Of a stretch of DNA of 64,000 nucleotides, positions 44,255-52,164 are shown piece after piece. Origin of the DNA: an uncultured beta proteobacterium (lineage in GTDB: Bacteria > Pseudomonadota > Gammaproteobacteria > Burkholderiales > Burkholderiaceae_C); contig CAIMSP010000153.1 in NCBI GenBank assembly GCA_903844215.1, positions 1 through 64,000 on the forward strand. Direction: 5' to 3'. The position numbers and the translations under genes were made by a program. Below the pieces are notes generated by a model. That model was not told where the DNA came from and ran no database searches. It worked only from the letters and a program-made list of their open reading frames with translations. Positions within the stretch are counted from its first letter, which is position 1. Each line of letters opens with the position of its first letter.

Positions 44255-46008
44255 TTGTGGTCTCCCGAGTAGTCACGCACGCCCGGAGGCGACTTGGTGA
44301 TCACCACGTCCAGGTAGTCCAGACGCGGCGGCTGCAGGCCCTGGAAATAGGCCATGCTGTGGCGCAGGAAGCTCTTGTCGTCGCGCTCCACGAAGTCCAG
44401 GCGCTGGTGCGCGCCGCGCGACTCCTTGCGCGCCAGTGCGCTCACCGTCAGTGCCTCGGCGCAGTCCAGCATCGAGCCCAGTTCCAGAACCTGGAACAGG
44501 TCGGTGTTGAAGACGTTGCTCTTGTCGTGCAGGATGATCTGTCCGTAACGCTGGCGCAGCTCGGCGATCTTGGCGACGGCTTCCTCCAGACCCTTCTCTT
44601 CGCGATACAGGCCTGCGTTCTTTTCCATCGTGTCCATCATCTCCTTGCGTAGGCCCGACATGGACTCGGTGCCGTTGGTGCGCGAGAAGATCTCCCGGAT
44701 GCGCGCTTGCGACTCCTTGGCGCGCGCCTCCAGCACCGCCGTGTTGGGCGCGGGCTGTTGGCGCAGATGTTCGATGGCGGAGAGGGCCGCGCTCTTGCCG
44801 AACACCAGCAGTTCCACCAGCGAATTCGATCCCAGGCGGTTCGCGCCGTTCAGGCTCACGCAGGCGCATTCGCCGGCCGCAAACAGCCCTGGCAACTGCG
44901 TGGCCGCCTTGGTGTTGGTGGAGATGCCGCCCATCATGTAGTGCACCACCGGGCGGATTGGAATGGCGTCCTTGACGATGTCCACGCCCAGATAGGCAAT
45001 GCCGAGTTCGCGCACCAGCGGCAGTCGCTCGTCGATGTATTTCTCACCCAGATGGCGCATGTCGAGCATCACGCATTCGCCCCAGGGCGTGGTCACGGTA
45101 TTGCCCTTTTGCAGCTCGTGCCAGTAGGCCTGGCTCACGCGGTCGCGCGGGCCCAGTTCCATGGTCTTGAGCTGCGGCTTGCCCAGCGGCGTCTCCGGGC
45201 CCATGCCGTAGTCCTGCAGGTAGCGCCGGCCGTTCTTGTTCAAGAGCACGCCGCCCTCGCCGCGGCAAGCTTCGGTCAACAGGCTGCCGGTGTTGGGCAA
45301 GCCGGTGGGGTGGTACTGCACGAACTCCATGTCCTTGAGCGGCACGCCCGCGCGGTAGGCCAGCGCCATGCCGTCGCCGGTCTTGATCGCGCCATTGGTG
45401 CTGAACGGGAACATGCGCCCCGCGCCGCCGCCGGCAATGATCACCGACTTGGCGTGGAACTGCTTGATCATGCCGCTGCGCATCTCCATCGCCGTGAGGC
45501 CCTGGCAGCGCCCGTCTTCCACCAGCAGGTCGAGCGCGTAGTACTCGTCAAAGCGCTGGATGGTGGGGAATTGCAGCGTCGTCTGGAACAGCGTGTGCAA
45601 GATGTGGAAGCCCGACTTGTCGGCGGCAAACCAGGTGCGCTGCTTCTTCATTCCGCCAAAGGGGCGCACCGCCACGGAACCATCCTCTTCGCGGTTCCAC
45701 GGGCAGCCCCAGTGCTCCAGTTGCAGCAATTCCTTGGGCGCTTCGTGCACGAAATATTCAACGCAGTCCTGGTCCGAGAGCCAGTCGCCCCCGCCCACCG
45801 TGTCGTCGAAGTGCAGGTCGTAGCTGTCGTCGGCCTTGATCACGCCGGCAGCGCCCCCTTCGGCCGCGCAGGTGTGGCTGCGCATCGGATAGACCTTGGA
45901 GATCAGCGCAATGCGCAGCGTGGGGTCGGTCTCGGCCAAGGCGATGGCAGCGCGTAATCCCGCGCCTCCGGCACCGACGATGGCGACATCGCAGTTGACT
46001 ATTTCCAT
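44251..46008 (-). CDS. frdA: Fumarate reductase flavoprotein subunit
   Basis: A 585-residue FAD-containing catalytic subunit. The dinucleotide fold is CDVAIVGAGGAGLRAAIALA; the covalent FAD histidine is in MRSHTCAAEGGAAGVI. The active-site region includes HPTGLPNTGSLLTEACRGEG and the capping-domain Arg near LTEACRGEGG. HYMMGGISTNTKAATQLPGL and CACVSLNGANRLGSNSL are typical. The same sequence class can run either way, so the fumarate-reducing direction is inferred from the FrdC/FrdD anchors and the adjacent rquA. Confidence 0.92.
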   Translation of the reverse strand: MEIVNCDVAIVGAGGAGLRAAIALAETDPTLRIALISKVYPMRSHTCAAEGGAAGVIKADDSYDLHFDDTVGGGDWLSDQDCVEYFVHEAPKELLQLEHWGCPWNREEDGSVAVRPFGGMKKQRTWFAADKSGFHILHTLFQTTLQFPTIQRFDEYYALDLLVEDGRCQGLTAMEMRSGMIKQFHAKSVIIAGGGAGRMFPFSTNGAIKTGDGMALAYRAGVPLKDMEFVQYHPTGLPNTGSLLTEACRGEGGVLLNKNGRRYLQDYGMGPETPLGKPQLKTMELGPRDRVSQAYWHELQKGNTVTTPWGECVMLDMRHLGEKYIDERLPLVRELGIAYLGVDIVKDAIPIRPVVHYMMGGISTNTKAATQLPGLFAAGECACVSLNGANRLGSNSLVELLVFGKSAALSAIEHLRQQPAPNTAVLEARAKESQARIREIFSRTNGTESMSGLRKEMMDTMEKNAGLYREEKGLEEAVAKIAELRQRYGQIILHDKSNVFNTDLFQVLELGSMLDCAEALTVSALARKESRGAHQRLDFVERDDKSFLRHSMAYFQGLQPPRLDYLDVVITKSPPGVRDYSGDHK

Positions 46009-46070
46009 AATTTCCTTTCGATCACCGCAGTGATTTCAACCCAACAAGACACCCGGAAGTGAGGCCGCTG

Positions 46071-46090
46071 CGGGGTGATTCCTCACCCCG
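46071..46090. terminator. Hairpin between the CbcL-like gene and frdA
   Basis: CGGGGTGA, the loop TTCC and TCACCCCG make a perfect 8-bp stem. It lies 13 bases after the stop of the cytochrome gene on the minus strand. No U-tract follows, so it is more likely a partial terminator or a processing/stabilising hairpin than a strong terminator. If so, frd genes may be partly read through from upstream. Confidence 0.5.
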
Positions 46091-46102
46091 GAAGCTCACG
46101 CA

Positions 46103-48091
46103 TTAACCCTTGAAGAACCCGATCCCTACCAGTGTCAGCAGCGTCAAGCCGATCGTGATCAGGCAAAAGCCCAGAACCTTGGATGCTGCCAGCTTGGCCG
46201 GTGACGGCGCGTCCACCAGGAGCTTCTCCAACTCGCCACTGTCGAGCAGGCGCTGGTATTCAACGCCGTGGTCGTGTTTGAACTCTTCCAGCGAGAAGGT
46301 GCCGGTGAACATCACCACTTCCAGCGGGAACTTGTCCGGACGGAAATGGTTGTTGAAGAAGTGCACCGTGAACAGGAACACCACCGCTAGGAACGCTTCC
46401 TCACCGTGGAAGATCGCGGCCACGTTGAACACCCAGCCCGGCAGGAAGGCGCCGAAGAAGCCCGGCAGCCACATGATCAGGCCACTCACGCCGATGATCG
46501 TGACACCCCAGAACGGAGCCCAGTAGTCAAACTTCTCCCAGTAGGTCCAGCGGTCGAACTTGGGACGAGGACCCTGGCCAAAGAACCACTTGAACATGGC
46601 GATCATGTCGCGTCCGTCTTGCAGGTTGGGAATCATCGAGTTCGGACCGAACAACTCAAAGGTTTTCCAGTTGCGCGCGATGCCCCAGACCATGTAGATC
46701 AGGTGCCAGAAGAACACGCCGGCAAAGATCACTGCCGCCACACGGTGAATCAAACCAGCGGCGTGAGGTCCGCCCAGCGCCGACATGATGACCGGTGCCC
46801 AGGCCACATCCGGATAGAACAGCGGCATGCCGGTGAGCGTCAGCGTCATCAGACTCAGGGCAAAGGTCAGGTGGGCAATGCGCCAGGTGCGACTGAAACG
46901 CTGAACGTGCTTGCCCTTCATGTGCGCTGGCACAGAGTCGGCCTTGATGTGTGGCTTGCCGGCGCGCTGCTGGCGCTCCTTCCATTCGCGGTAGAACCAC
47001 AGCGCGGTGTGCAGCCAGAAGAAGCCGAATGTCCCCACCAGCAGTTGCACCATGATCTGCCACGCCACCCAGATTTGTGGGTACTTCTTGAAGTCATGCG
47101 AGTTGCCGTGCGGCTGGAAGCTGGCGAAGCCGACGGGCACTTCGGGCAAGCCCTTCTTGGCGTTGTGGCAGGTGCGGCAGGTCGCCATGCGATTGTCCTT
47201 TGAAACCTTGGACTTGGGGTCGTCGGCGCGCAAGATCTGGTGGCTGCCGTGGCAGTCAAAACACTTGGCCGTGTAGGCGTAGCCCAGGGAGCTGATGCGC
47301 CCGTGGAAGGTGTCTTTGTAGGACTCAAGCTTCTCGGTGTGGCAGTTGCCGCAATTCGCCGAGACCGTCAGCTTGAACGCGTCACCGGACGTATTGGTGA
47401 TGCCGTGCGCGGTATGGCAGTCGGAGCAGACGGCCGCTTGCGCCAGCATCTTCTTGGCATTCTCTTGGCCGTGCACCGAGCCGTTATAGGCTTCGAGCTG
47501 CTCGGTATGGCAGGCCGCACCGCAGACCGTGGGGATGCTCAAGCGCCATTGGTTGTGCTGAGGCGTGTTCTTGGGCGGAACGTTGAAGCTGTGCGTGTCG
47601 TGGCAGTTGTCGCAAGCCGCATTCGGCTTGGTCTTGTCATCCGCATTCGGGCGTGCATGGAAGGACTTGCGGTAGGCCTCGATGTTCTTGGCCACCACGC
47701 CCAGGCGTGGCCTTTCCGCTTCCTTGCCGCGCTTGACCGTCTGCTCCCACAGCTCCTGGTGACAGTTCGCGCAATCCACCTTCTTGAGTGGCTGAGTCGC
47801 GTTCTTGGTATGGGAGTTGCCCTTTTCGGCGCTGTCGGTGATGTCGGTGTGGCAGGCCACGCACTGCATGTTGGCGTGCACGCTCTGGCCGAATTTGTCG
47901 CCCGCAATGCTGCGCAGCGTGCGCGCCTTGCCCTCTGGTCCGGGGGGCACTTCAAGTTTGCCTTTCTTGCCGTCGTGGCAGGTGAGGCAAGTGCCATTGT
48001 CCAGCGTGGGCTCGGCGCCGGCCGGTAAAGCCGAGAACAGCGTTGCGAAAAATGCCAGCGCAATCCAGATTTTGAAACGTTGAAACCGCAT
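46103..48091 (-). CDS. CbcL-like inner-membrane multihaem cytochrome c / cytochrome b fusion
   Basis: A 662-residue protein. After a signal peptide (to about residue 26) comes a periplasmic multihaem domain (30-330) with eight CxxCH motifs (e.g. CLTCH, CVACH, CANCH, CDNCH, CSDCH, CGNCH, CFDCH, CRTCH) plus one CxxxCH (CGAACH). The C-terminal half has about six membrane helices with histidines placed as in HydC/FdnI-type dihaem cytochrome b (AHLTFALSLMTL, LIHRVAAVIFAGVFFWHLIY, TVHFFNNHF). Nine c haems fused to a dihaem b domain matches the plan of Geobacter CbcL, an inner-membrane quinol oxidase for low-potential extracellular acceptors. A CymA-type donor is absent from the window. GGAG site before ATG 48091. 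Confidence 0.85.
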   Translation of the reverse strand: MRFQRFKIWIALAFFATLFSALPAGAEPTLDNGTCLTCHDGKKGKLEVPPGPEGKARTLRSIAGDKFGQSVHANMQCVACHTDITDSAEKGNSHTKNATQPLKKVDCANCHQELWEQTVKRGKEAERPRLGVVAKNIEAYRKSFHARPNADDKTKPNAACDNCHDTHSFNVPPKNTPQHNQWRLSIPTVCGAACHTEQLEAYNGSVHGQENAKKMLAQAAVCSDCHTAHGITNTSGDAFKLTVSANCGNCHTEKLESYKDTFHGRISSLGYAYTAKCFDCHGSHQILRADDPKSKVSKDNRMATCRTCHNAKKGLPEVPVGFASFQPHGNSHDFKKYPQIWVAWQIMVQLLVGTFGFFWLHTALWFYREWKERQQRAGKPHIKADSVPAHMKGKHVQRFSRTWRIAHLTFALSLMTLTLTGMPLFYPDVAWAPVIMSALGGPHAAGLIHRVAAVIFAGVFFWHLIYMVWGIARNWKTFELFGPNSMIPNLQDGRDMIAMFKWFFGQGPRPKFDRWTYWEKFDYWAPFWGVTIIGVSGLIMWLPGFFGAFLPGWVFNVAAIFHGEEAFLAVVFLFTVHFFNNHFRPDKFPLEVVMFTGTFSLEEFKHDHGVEYQRLLDSGELEKLLVDAPSPAKLAASKVLGFCLITIGLTLLTLVGIGFFKG

Positions 48092-48165
48092 GAAAACATC
48101 TCCGAAAACAAGTGCGCCGAGTGTACCTGTCAGTGCCTTGAAAATGGATGCGGACTGAGCGTGCC

Positions 48166-48179
48166 ATGACTTGGATCAA
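48166..48179 (-). promoter_or_regulatory. FNR/Anr-like box upstream of the CbcL-like gene
   Basis: Read on the minus strand the sequence is TTGATCCAAGTCAT, 13 bases of match out of 14 at the defined positions of the Anr/Dnr-type TTGAT-N4-GTCAA (last base differs). It lies 75 bases before the start codon at 48091, a normal activator position. No FNR gene is in this window. Confidence 0.5.
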
Positions 48180-48331
48180 ATTGCGGCACCGTCTTCAATT
48201 GATCCTGTGCAACTGCGGGGGCAAGCTTTGCCGCAGCGCATGAGGAACAGCGCCGAGTCCACGTCTGCGCAAGAGGGCGGTTTGGCGCAGCGCGCAGCGA
48301 CCGTCAGCGCAGGACGGCAACTGCGCCTGGG

Positions 48332-48733
48332 CTATTTCTTCTGCATGCGCTTGGCAGCGTTGTTCGCGGCGACCAGTTGGCTGATGCCCGAATACTTTTC
48401 TTCGGACAAGACCTTGTGCGTTAGCAGCCAACTCTTGCTGCCATAAGGACGCCCGGCCACGATCTTGGCGGCCTCGGCGTCGCCGATGCCCGGCAACTTC
48501 ATCAACTCGTCCTTGCTGGCGCTGTTGATATCCACCTTCTTGATCTTGGCGGCCGCCTTGCGCTTGGCCTGGGTCTCCTGACGTCGCGCCGCACTCTCTT
48601 TGCTGGCCAGGGCCTTGCTGGCTGCCGCTGCGGGCGTGGGCGCGCTGGCGGGCGCATCGGCCGCCAGCGCCGGGCCGGCGCTCGACGCGGCCAGCGCGAG
48701 CGACAGGGCTATTGAAATGAATCGCATGTTCAT
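48332..48733 (-). CDS. Exported helix-hairpin-helix (ComEA-like) protein
   Basis: A 133-residue protein with a signal peptide (MRFISIALSLALAASSAGPA, cleavage near ALAA), an Ala/Pro-rich and basic linker, and a C-terminal HhH domain (VDINSASKDELMKLPGIGDA, then GSKSWLLTHKVLSEEKY). The ComEA family binds double-stranded DNA in the periplasm for natural transformation. Here it sits between two multihaem cytochrome genes with the same direction, after an intrinsic terminator, so it may just be a passenger. No comEC or pilus gene is nearby. Confidence 0.83.
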   Translation of the reverse strand: MNMRFISIALSLALAASSAGPALAADAPASAPTPAAAASKALASKESAARRQETQAKRKAAAKIKKVDINSASKDELMKLPGIGDAEAAKIVAGRPYGSKSWLLTHKVLSEEKYSGISQLVAANNAAKRMQKK

Positions 48734-48788
48734 AAAACTCTTTCTGTGCCAACCGTGTTGGCATCAAGCGCTGGCACACCGGCCAGCT

Positions 48789-48831
48789 AAAAAAAGGAAT
48801 AACCCGGATGCGTTGCCGTATCCGGGTTATT
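48789..48831 (-). terminator. Intrinsic terminator after the second decahaem lipoprotein gene
   Basis: AATAACCCGGAT (48798-48809) and ATCCGGGTTATT (48820-48831) form a perfect 12-bp stem with a 10-base loop. On the minus strand the stem is followed by CC and a run of seven T (48789-48795). It is placed 58 bases after the stop codon at 48889 and should end the transcript of that gene. Confidence 0.88.
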
Positions 48832-48888
48832 GGCGGGTGTCAGACGGGACGCGGCAAGCCGTGTCCCATCAGGGCTCCCGAACAGGGT

Positions 48889-51699
48889 TTACTGGTGCAC
48901 CACCTGCACGTCAGCCACCTTGCCTGCGCCGTGGCAGGTGAGGCAGGTTTCTTTGACCAGCAGAGCGTCGCTGCGCTTGGCATTGATCGAGCCGTAGCCG
49001 ATGTTCTTCATGTGCAGCTGCGCCTTGGCCGTGTCATGGCAGGAGAAGCAAGCCGCCGTGATGGGTGAGGTCACCAGATTGTCTGGTTGGCTCGTCATCT
49101 TGCCGGTCACTGCATCAAATGCGGGGCCGGCCGCGCCGTAGGTCGTTCCCGACACCACGTAGGGCGACAACACCGTGGTCGCATTGGTCGTGAGCGTTCC
49201 CTTGGCCGTCATGCTGTACAGCATGTTGTCCTGGAACGTGGCCAGCGCCGTGGCCGAGACACTTGACGTGATCGGTGTCAAGTCGCTGCTGCTGCTACGG
49301 GTGTAGATCGCGCCATAGTTGACCACGTCGGGCAGGTGACAGGCTTCGCACTTGCTGATGCCGCCAGGATAGCGAACGCCGGCTGCCAGGTTGTTCTCCC
49401 AGCTGTACATCACAGTGCGCTTCGAGGTCAGACCCGCATTCGCATGGATGCCGTGGACGAAGGTGCTGGCATTGGCGGACCAACCCGAACTGCCCGTCAC
49501 AGGGTTGTGGCAGAAGTTGCAGGTTTGAGCGTCGTTGCGTTGACCGCCGTGGAAGGCCGCTTCAGCAAACACGCCCAGCTTCTCGTGGCAGCTGTTGCAG
49601 CGGGCATTTTCAACCAGCATGCGACGGCTGGTGGAGCCGCTGGCAACCTTCCAGACGTTGGGAGCCGCCACCACCAGACCACCGATGGTGGTCGTCGCGC
49701 TGTACGGGAACTTGGTCAGGTTGATCTGGGTCAGCGGCTGTGTCGCAGGCAGCGAATAGGTGTAACCAATGCCTGCCGTCACCATCTTCGCCGTGGCAGG
49801 GATGGCCACGCCGGTGAGGGTTGCGGTGTAGAAGCCGTTGGCGTCCGGTGTGGCCGAGAGTGTGCCCGCACCGGTACCCGTTGCCGTGCCGTTCCACAGG
49901 TTCTTGATGTAGCCACTCACGTTGGCGTTGAAGTCCGAAGGAGCGACGACGCCATCCTGCTCAGCATTGAAGCGCACATACACGCTTGGAGATCCGACAA
50001 AGCCGTCCCAGAGTTCTGTCTTCACGCCAGCGGCGTAGGTGTTGAACGCCACCGCCGTGCCATTTTGCAGAATCTTGAACTTCACCACAGCGTGCTTGCT
50101 GGCATCCACCGTCACCGTGTCCATGAGGTAGGTGATGGCCACCGCGCCCACCGGGAGGTGGTCGGTGTAGGCGGCAATGGACGCCGCATTGGTGTTGCCA
50201 ATCGCGGTGCCGGCAGCGACTGCAGCCAGAGCAGCGTCAGAGGTCGGTGTCACAGGCACGTGATAGGCGGCCACGTCAGCGGCTTCGTGGCAGGTGCTGC
50301 ACTTGCTGTCGTCCGTGTAGCCCTTGCCTGCCAGGTGACCCTTGATGTCGCCGCTCAGTGTCACGCCCGAACCGTCGGTGAAGTTGATGCCGTCGTGGCA
50401 AGAGCCGCAAGCCAGACGTGAGGGCTTGGCCTTCCAGTTGTCGCCGTTGACCTGCTTGACTGCAGTCTTGGCCGTGGCGGAGCCGTCATGGCACTTGACG
50501 CAATTGCGCTGATCCTGTGGATAGGCAATTTCATTCGGTGTCACGCCGCCCATGTTGTAGTTCTGCTTGACCAGACCTTCACCTTGGTGGAGCTTGTGGA
50601 TCCAGCGCGGGAAGTCGAAGTTGCTGAAGGTGGTGGCACCGTCAACCGTCTTGGCCGCGGAGTCGCGTACCGTGAGGCCACCTACCAGCGGGTAGTTGCC
50701 GTTGGCGTCAAGCGCGGGGTTGGCGTAGCCGTACTTGATCTGCGCCGTGTGGCAGGTCACGCACAGGTTCGGGTCCTTGCGGCCGTGCACCAGGGCACCG
50801 GCGTGGCAGGACTGGCATGCATCCACCTTGGTGATGACCCGCGTTTCGGTCACGGCCGCGCCGTCCGGACGGAAGTCCAGGTAGGCGGCGACCGGGTTGG
50901 TCGAAGCCACGGTGGCTTTCACGGTCACGCCGTCGGGCGTGTTGGTGCCGGTACCAGGCATGGTGCTCTGGAGCTGCATGGCAACACGGTGCGTGAGGGT
51001 CGCGTCATAGTTGAGGTCACCCAGATCAGCCGCCTTATTGTTGCCGGTGTAGGTGCCGCCGTCCACGATGGCCTTGGCGCCGGTGGCGCCGCTGACGCTG
51101 CGGTAAAAGGTGTAGGTGTAGCTGCCGTCACCGTTGTCCACCATCGTGCCTTGGTTGTCTGTGGTTGGCAGACGCTGGGCCGCGGGGTTTGTGACGCTGT
51201 GGTCGGTCGCGCTCTTGAAGGTCGGTGTCGAGGTGACGATGTACGTGACCCAATGGCTTGGGGCATCAACCGTGGCTGGAACCAGCTTGGCGACCGTGAA
51301 GCCAAAGTGCGGGTAGGAAGCCGCCGTGGCCGTGCTGTTGGGGTTCAAGGAGGCGGTGGCCAGGCCCGTGATGGGGTTGCTCCTTTCGTCCAGCACCTTG
51401 AAGGTGACGACGGGCTTGCCGTCCGCGCCGATCGTGGCCTTGGTGACCTGTGCGGACCACTTCATGGCCTTCCACTGGTCTGGCGTCACGTCGGCCATCT
51501 TGGTGACTGCGGTCAGGTTCTGACCTGCTGCACCGGCAGCGCCAGCGGCGCCGGCAGCGCCAGCGGCGCCGGCAGCACCGGGGGCGCCGTCGCTACCGCC
51601 GCCGCAACCTGCGAGGGCCACAGCCAGCAGACTCGCTGCGGCCAAATTAACCCAATGTGTAGGTAGCCTACATTTGCTTGATAACTCGGAATACTTCAT
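48889..51699 (-). CDS. OmcA/MtrC-family decahaem outer-membrane lipoprotein with collagen-like linker
   Basis: A 936-residue lipoprotein with ten CxxCH haem motifs, in two groups of five (CQSCH, CVTCH, CVKCH, CGSCH, CSTCH; then CNSCH, CNFCH, CEACH, CFSCH, CLTCH). This is the two-pentahaem plan with beta-barrel-like domains between, as in cell-surface MtrC/OmcA that pass electrons to metals, humics or electrodes. Lipobox ALAGC gives lipidated Cys32. Residues 38-59 are Gly-x-y triplets (GAPGAAGAAGAAG...), a collagen-like stalk. ATG 51699 has a strong AAGGAG site. It has its own upstream region with an FNR-like box and its own terminator, so it forms a separate unit from mtrCAB. Confidence 0.93.
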   Translation of the reverse strand: MKYSELSSKCRLPTHWVNLAAASLLAVALAGCGGGSDGAPGAAGAAGAAGAAGAAGAAGQNLTAVTKMADVTPDQWKAMKWSAQVTKATIGADGKPVVTFKVLDERSNPITGLATASLNPNSTATAASYPHFGFTVAKLVPATVDAPSHWVTYIVTSTPTFKSATDHSVTNPAAQRLPTTDNQGTMVDNGDGSYTYTFYRSVSGATGAKAIVDGGTYTGNNKAADLGDLNYDATLTHRVAMQLQSTMPGTGTNTPDGVTVKATVASTNPVAAYLDFRPDGAAVTETRVITKVDACQSCHAGALVHGRKDPNLCVTCHTAQIKYGYANPALDANGNYPLVGGLTVRDSAAKTVDGATTFSNFDFPRWIHKLHQGEGLVKQNYNMGGVTPNEIAYPQDQRNCVKCHDGSATAKTAVKQVNGDNWKAKPSRLACGSCHDGINFTDGSGVTLSGDIKGHLAGKGYTDDSKCSTCHEAADVAAYHVPVTPTSDAALAAVAAGTAIGNTNAASIAAYTDHLPVGAVAITYLMDTVTVDASKHAVVKFKILQNGTAVAFNTYAAGVKTELWDGFVGSPSVYVRFNAEQDGVVAPSDFNANVSGYIKNLWNGTATGTGAGTLSATPDANGFYTATLTGVAIPATAKMVTAGIGYTYSLPATQPLTQINLTKFPYSATTTIGGLVVAAPNVWKVASGSTSRRMLVENARCNSCHEKLGVFAEAAFHGGQRNDAQTCNFCHNPVTGSSGWSANASTFVHGIHANAGLTSKRTVMYSWENNLAAGVRYPGGISKCEACHLPDVVNYGAIYTRSSSSDLTPITSSVSATALATFQDNMLYSMTAKGTLTTNATTVLSPYVVSGTTYGAAGPAFDAVTGKMTSQPDNLVTSPITAACFSCHDTAKAQLHMKNIGYGSINAKRSDALLVKETCLTCHGAGKVADVQVVHQ
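51533..51586. repeat. 18-base in-frame tandem repeat encoding collagen-like triplets
   Basis: CCGGCAGCGCCAGCGGCG occurs at 51533-51550 and 51551-51568, with a third diverged copy at 51569-51586. Each unit adds two Gly-Ala-Ala triplets to the N-terminal linker of the decahaem lipoprotein. Changes in copy number would keep the frame and alter linker length. Confidence 0.8.
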
Positions 51700-52164
51700 T
51701 GATAGCTCCTTAGGCGTAAATGCCATTACTGCGATTTCACACTTTTCTCACTTTTTCAAGTGGGGAGTTTACGAGTGCACGATTCGAAAAGTTTGCTCTA
51801 GATCAATCTTTGTCGGGATGGAAAAAGCGGAATTCGAAGGGATGCGAGAACGCAACAATCAGCGCCGAATCGGCAGTGGTGTCTGCCGTTATTGGGCCCT
51901 GATATGGGCCGCAGTGAGCGCGCTAATTCATAGATATCAATATTCGGCGCAGGCGACACAGCGCACGCTATCCATCGCGCACACGCCTGCTGCGCGCCAG
52001 CATCAGGACCCGGCGTGAACCTCCGTCGCGAGTGGCACGCGAAACGATGAATGTGAAAAGCAATTGTCACATCCACCGCGCAAGCGCTTGCGCCAGTGAA
52101 GCCCCACGCAGGGGGTCAACGAAAGCGTTGCCCCAAGCGTGTATTGAGCTGCGTGGCGGCTGCG
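51700..52164. other. 465-base non-coding region between the second decahaem gene and mtrB
   Basis: No convincing gene is seen; short open frames here lack family resemblance and ribosome-binding sites. It holds the AAGGAG ribosome-binding site and FNR-like box for the gene starting at 51699. Toward mtrB it holds an inverted repeat ATGTGA-N10-TCACAT (52051-52072) and a 16-base palindrome (GCGCAAGC/GCTTGCGC, 52078-52093). It is less GC-rich near the promoter, as expected. Confidence 0.6.
51793..51806 (-). promoter_or_regulatory. FNR/Anr-like box upstream of the second decahaem lipoprotein gene
   Basis: On the minus strand it reads TTGATCTAGAGCAA, which differs from TTGAT-N4-ATCAA at one defined position. 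It is about 94 bases before the start codon at 51699. Function is inferred from similarity and from like boxes before two other genes of this block. Confidence 0.5.

Noticed and set aside
44251-46008. Calling the frd genes succinate dehydrogenase sdhABCD
   Set aside because: The membrane subunits carry FrdC and FrdD patterns (RKPYVRE at the start of C, PIFWSLFAAGG at the start of D), and rquA is adjacent, so fumarate reductase is the better call.
46021-46034. ATCAC-N4-GTGAT inverted repeat before frdA
   Set aside because: The halves are in the wrong order for CRP or FNR, the stem is only five bases, and no third similar site supports it.
51674-52018. A small plus-strand gene in the mtrB/decahaem intergenic region
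   Set aside because: The open frame begins inside the 5' end of the decahaem gene on the other strand, shows no family features, and covers that gene's promoter.
52051-52072. CRP-like inverted repeat ATGTGA-N10-TCACAT downstream of mtrB
   Set aside because: CRP sites have six bases between TGTGA and TCACA; here there are ten. It lies after mtrB on its coding strand, so a hairpin or chance match is as likely.
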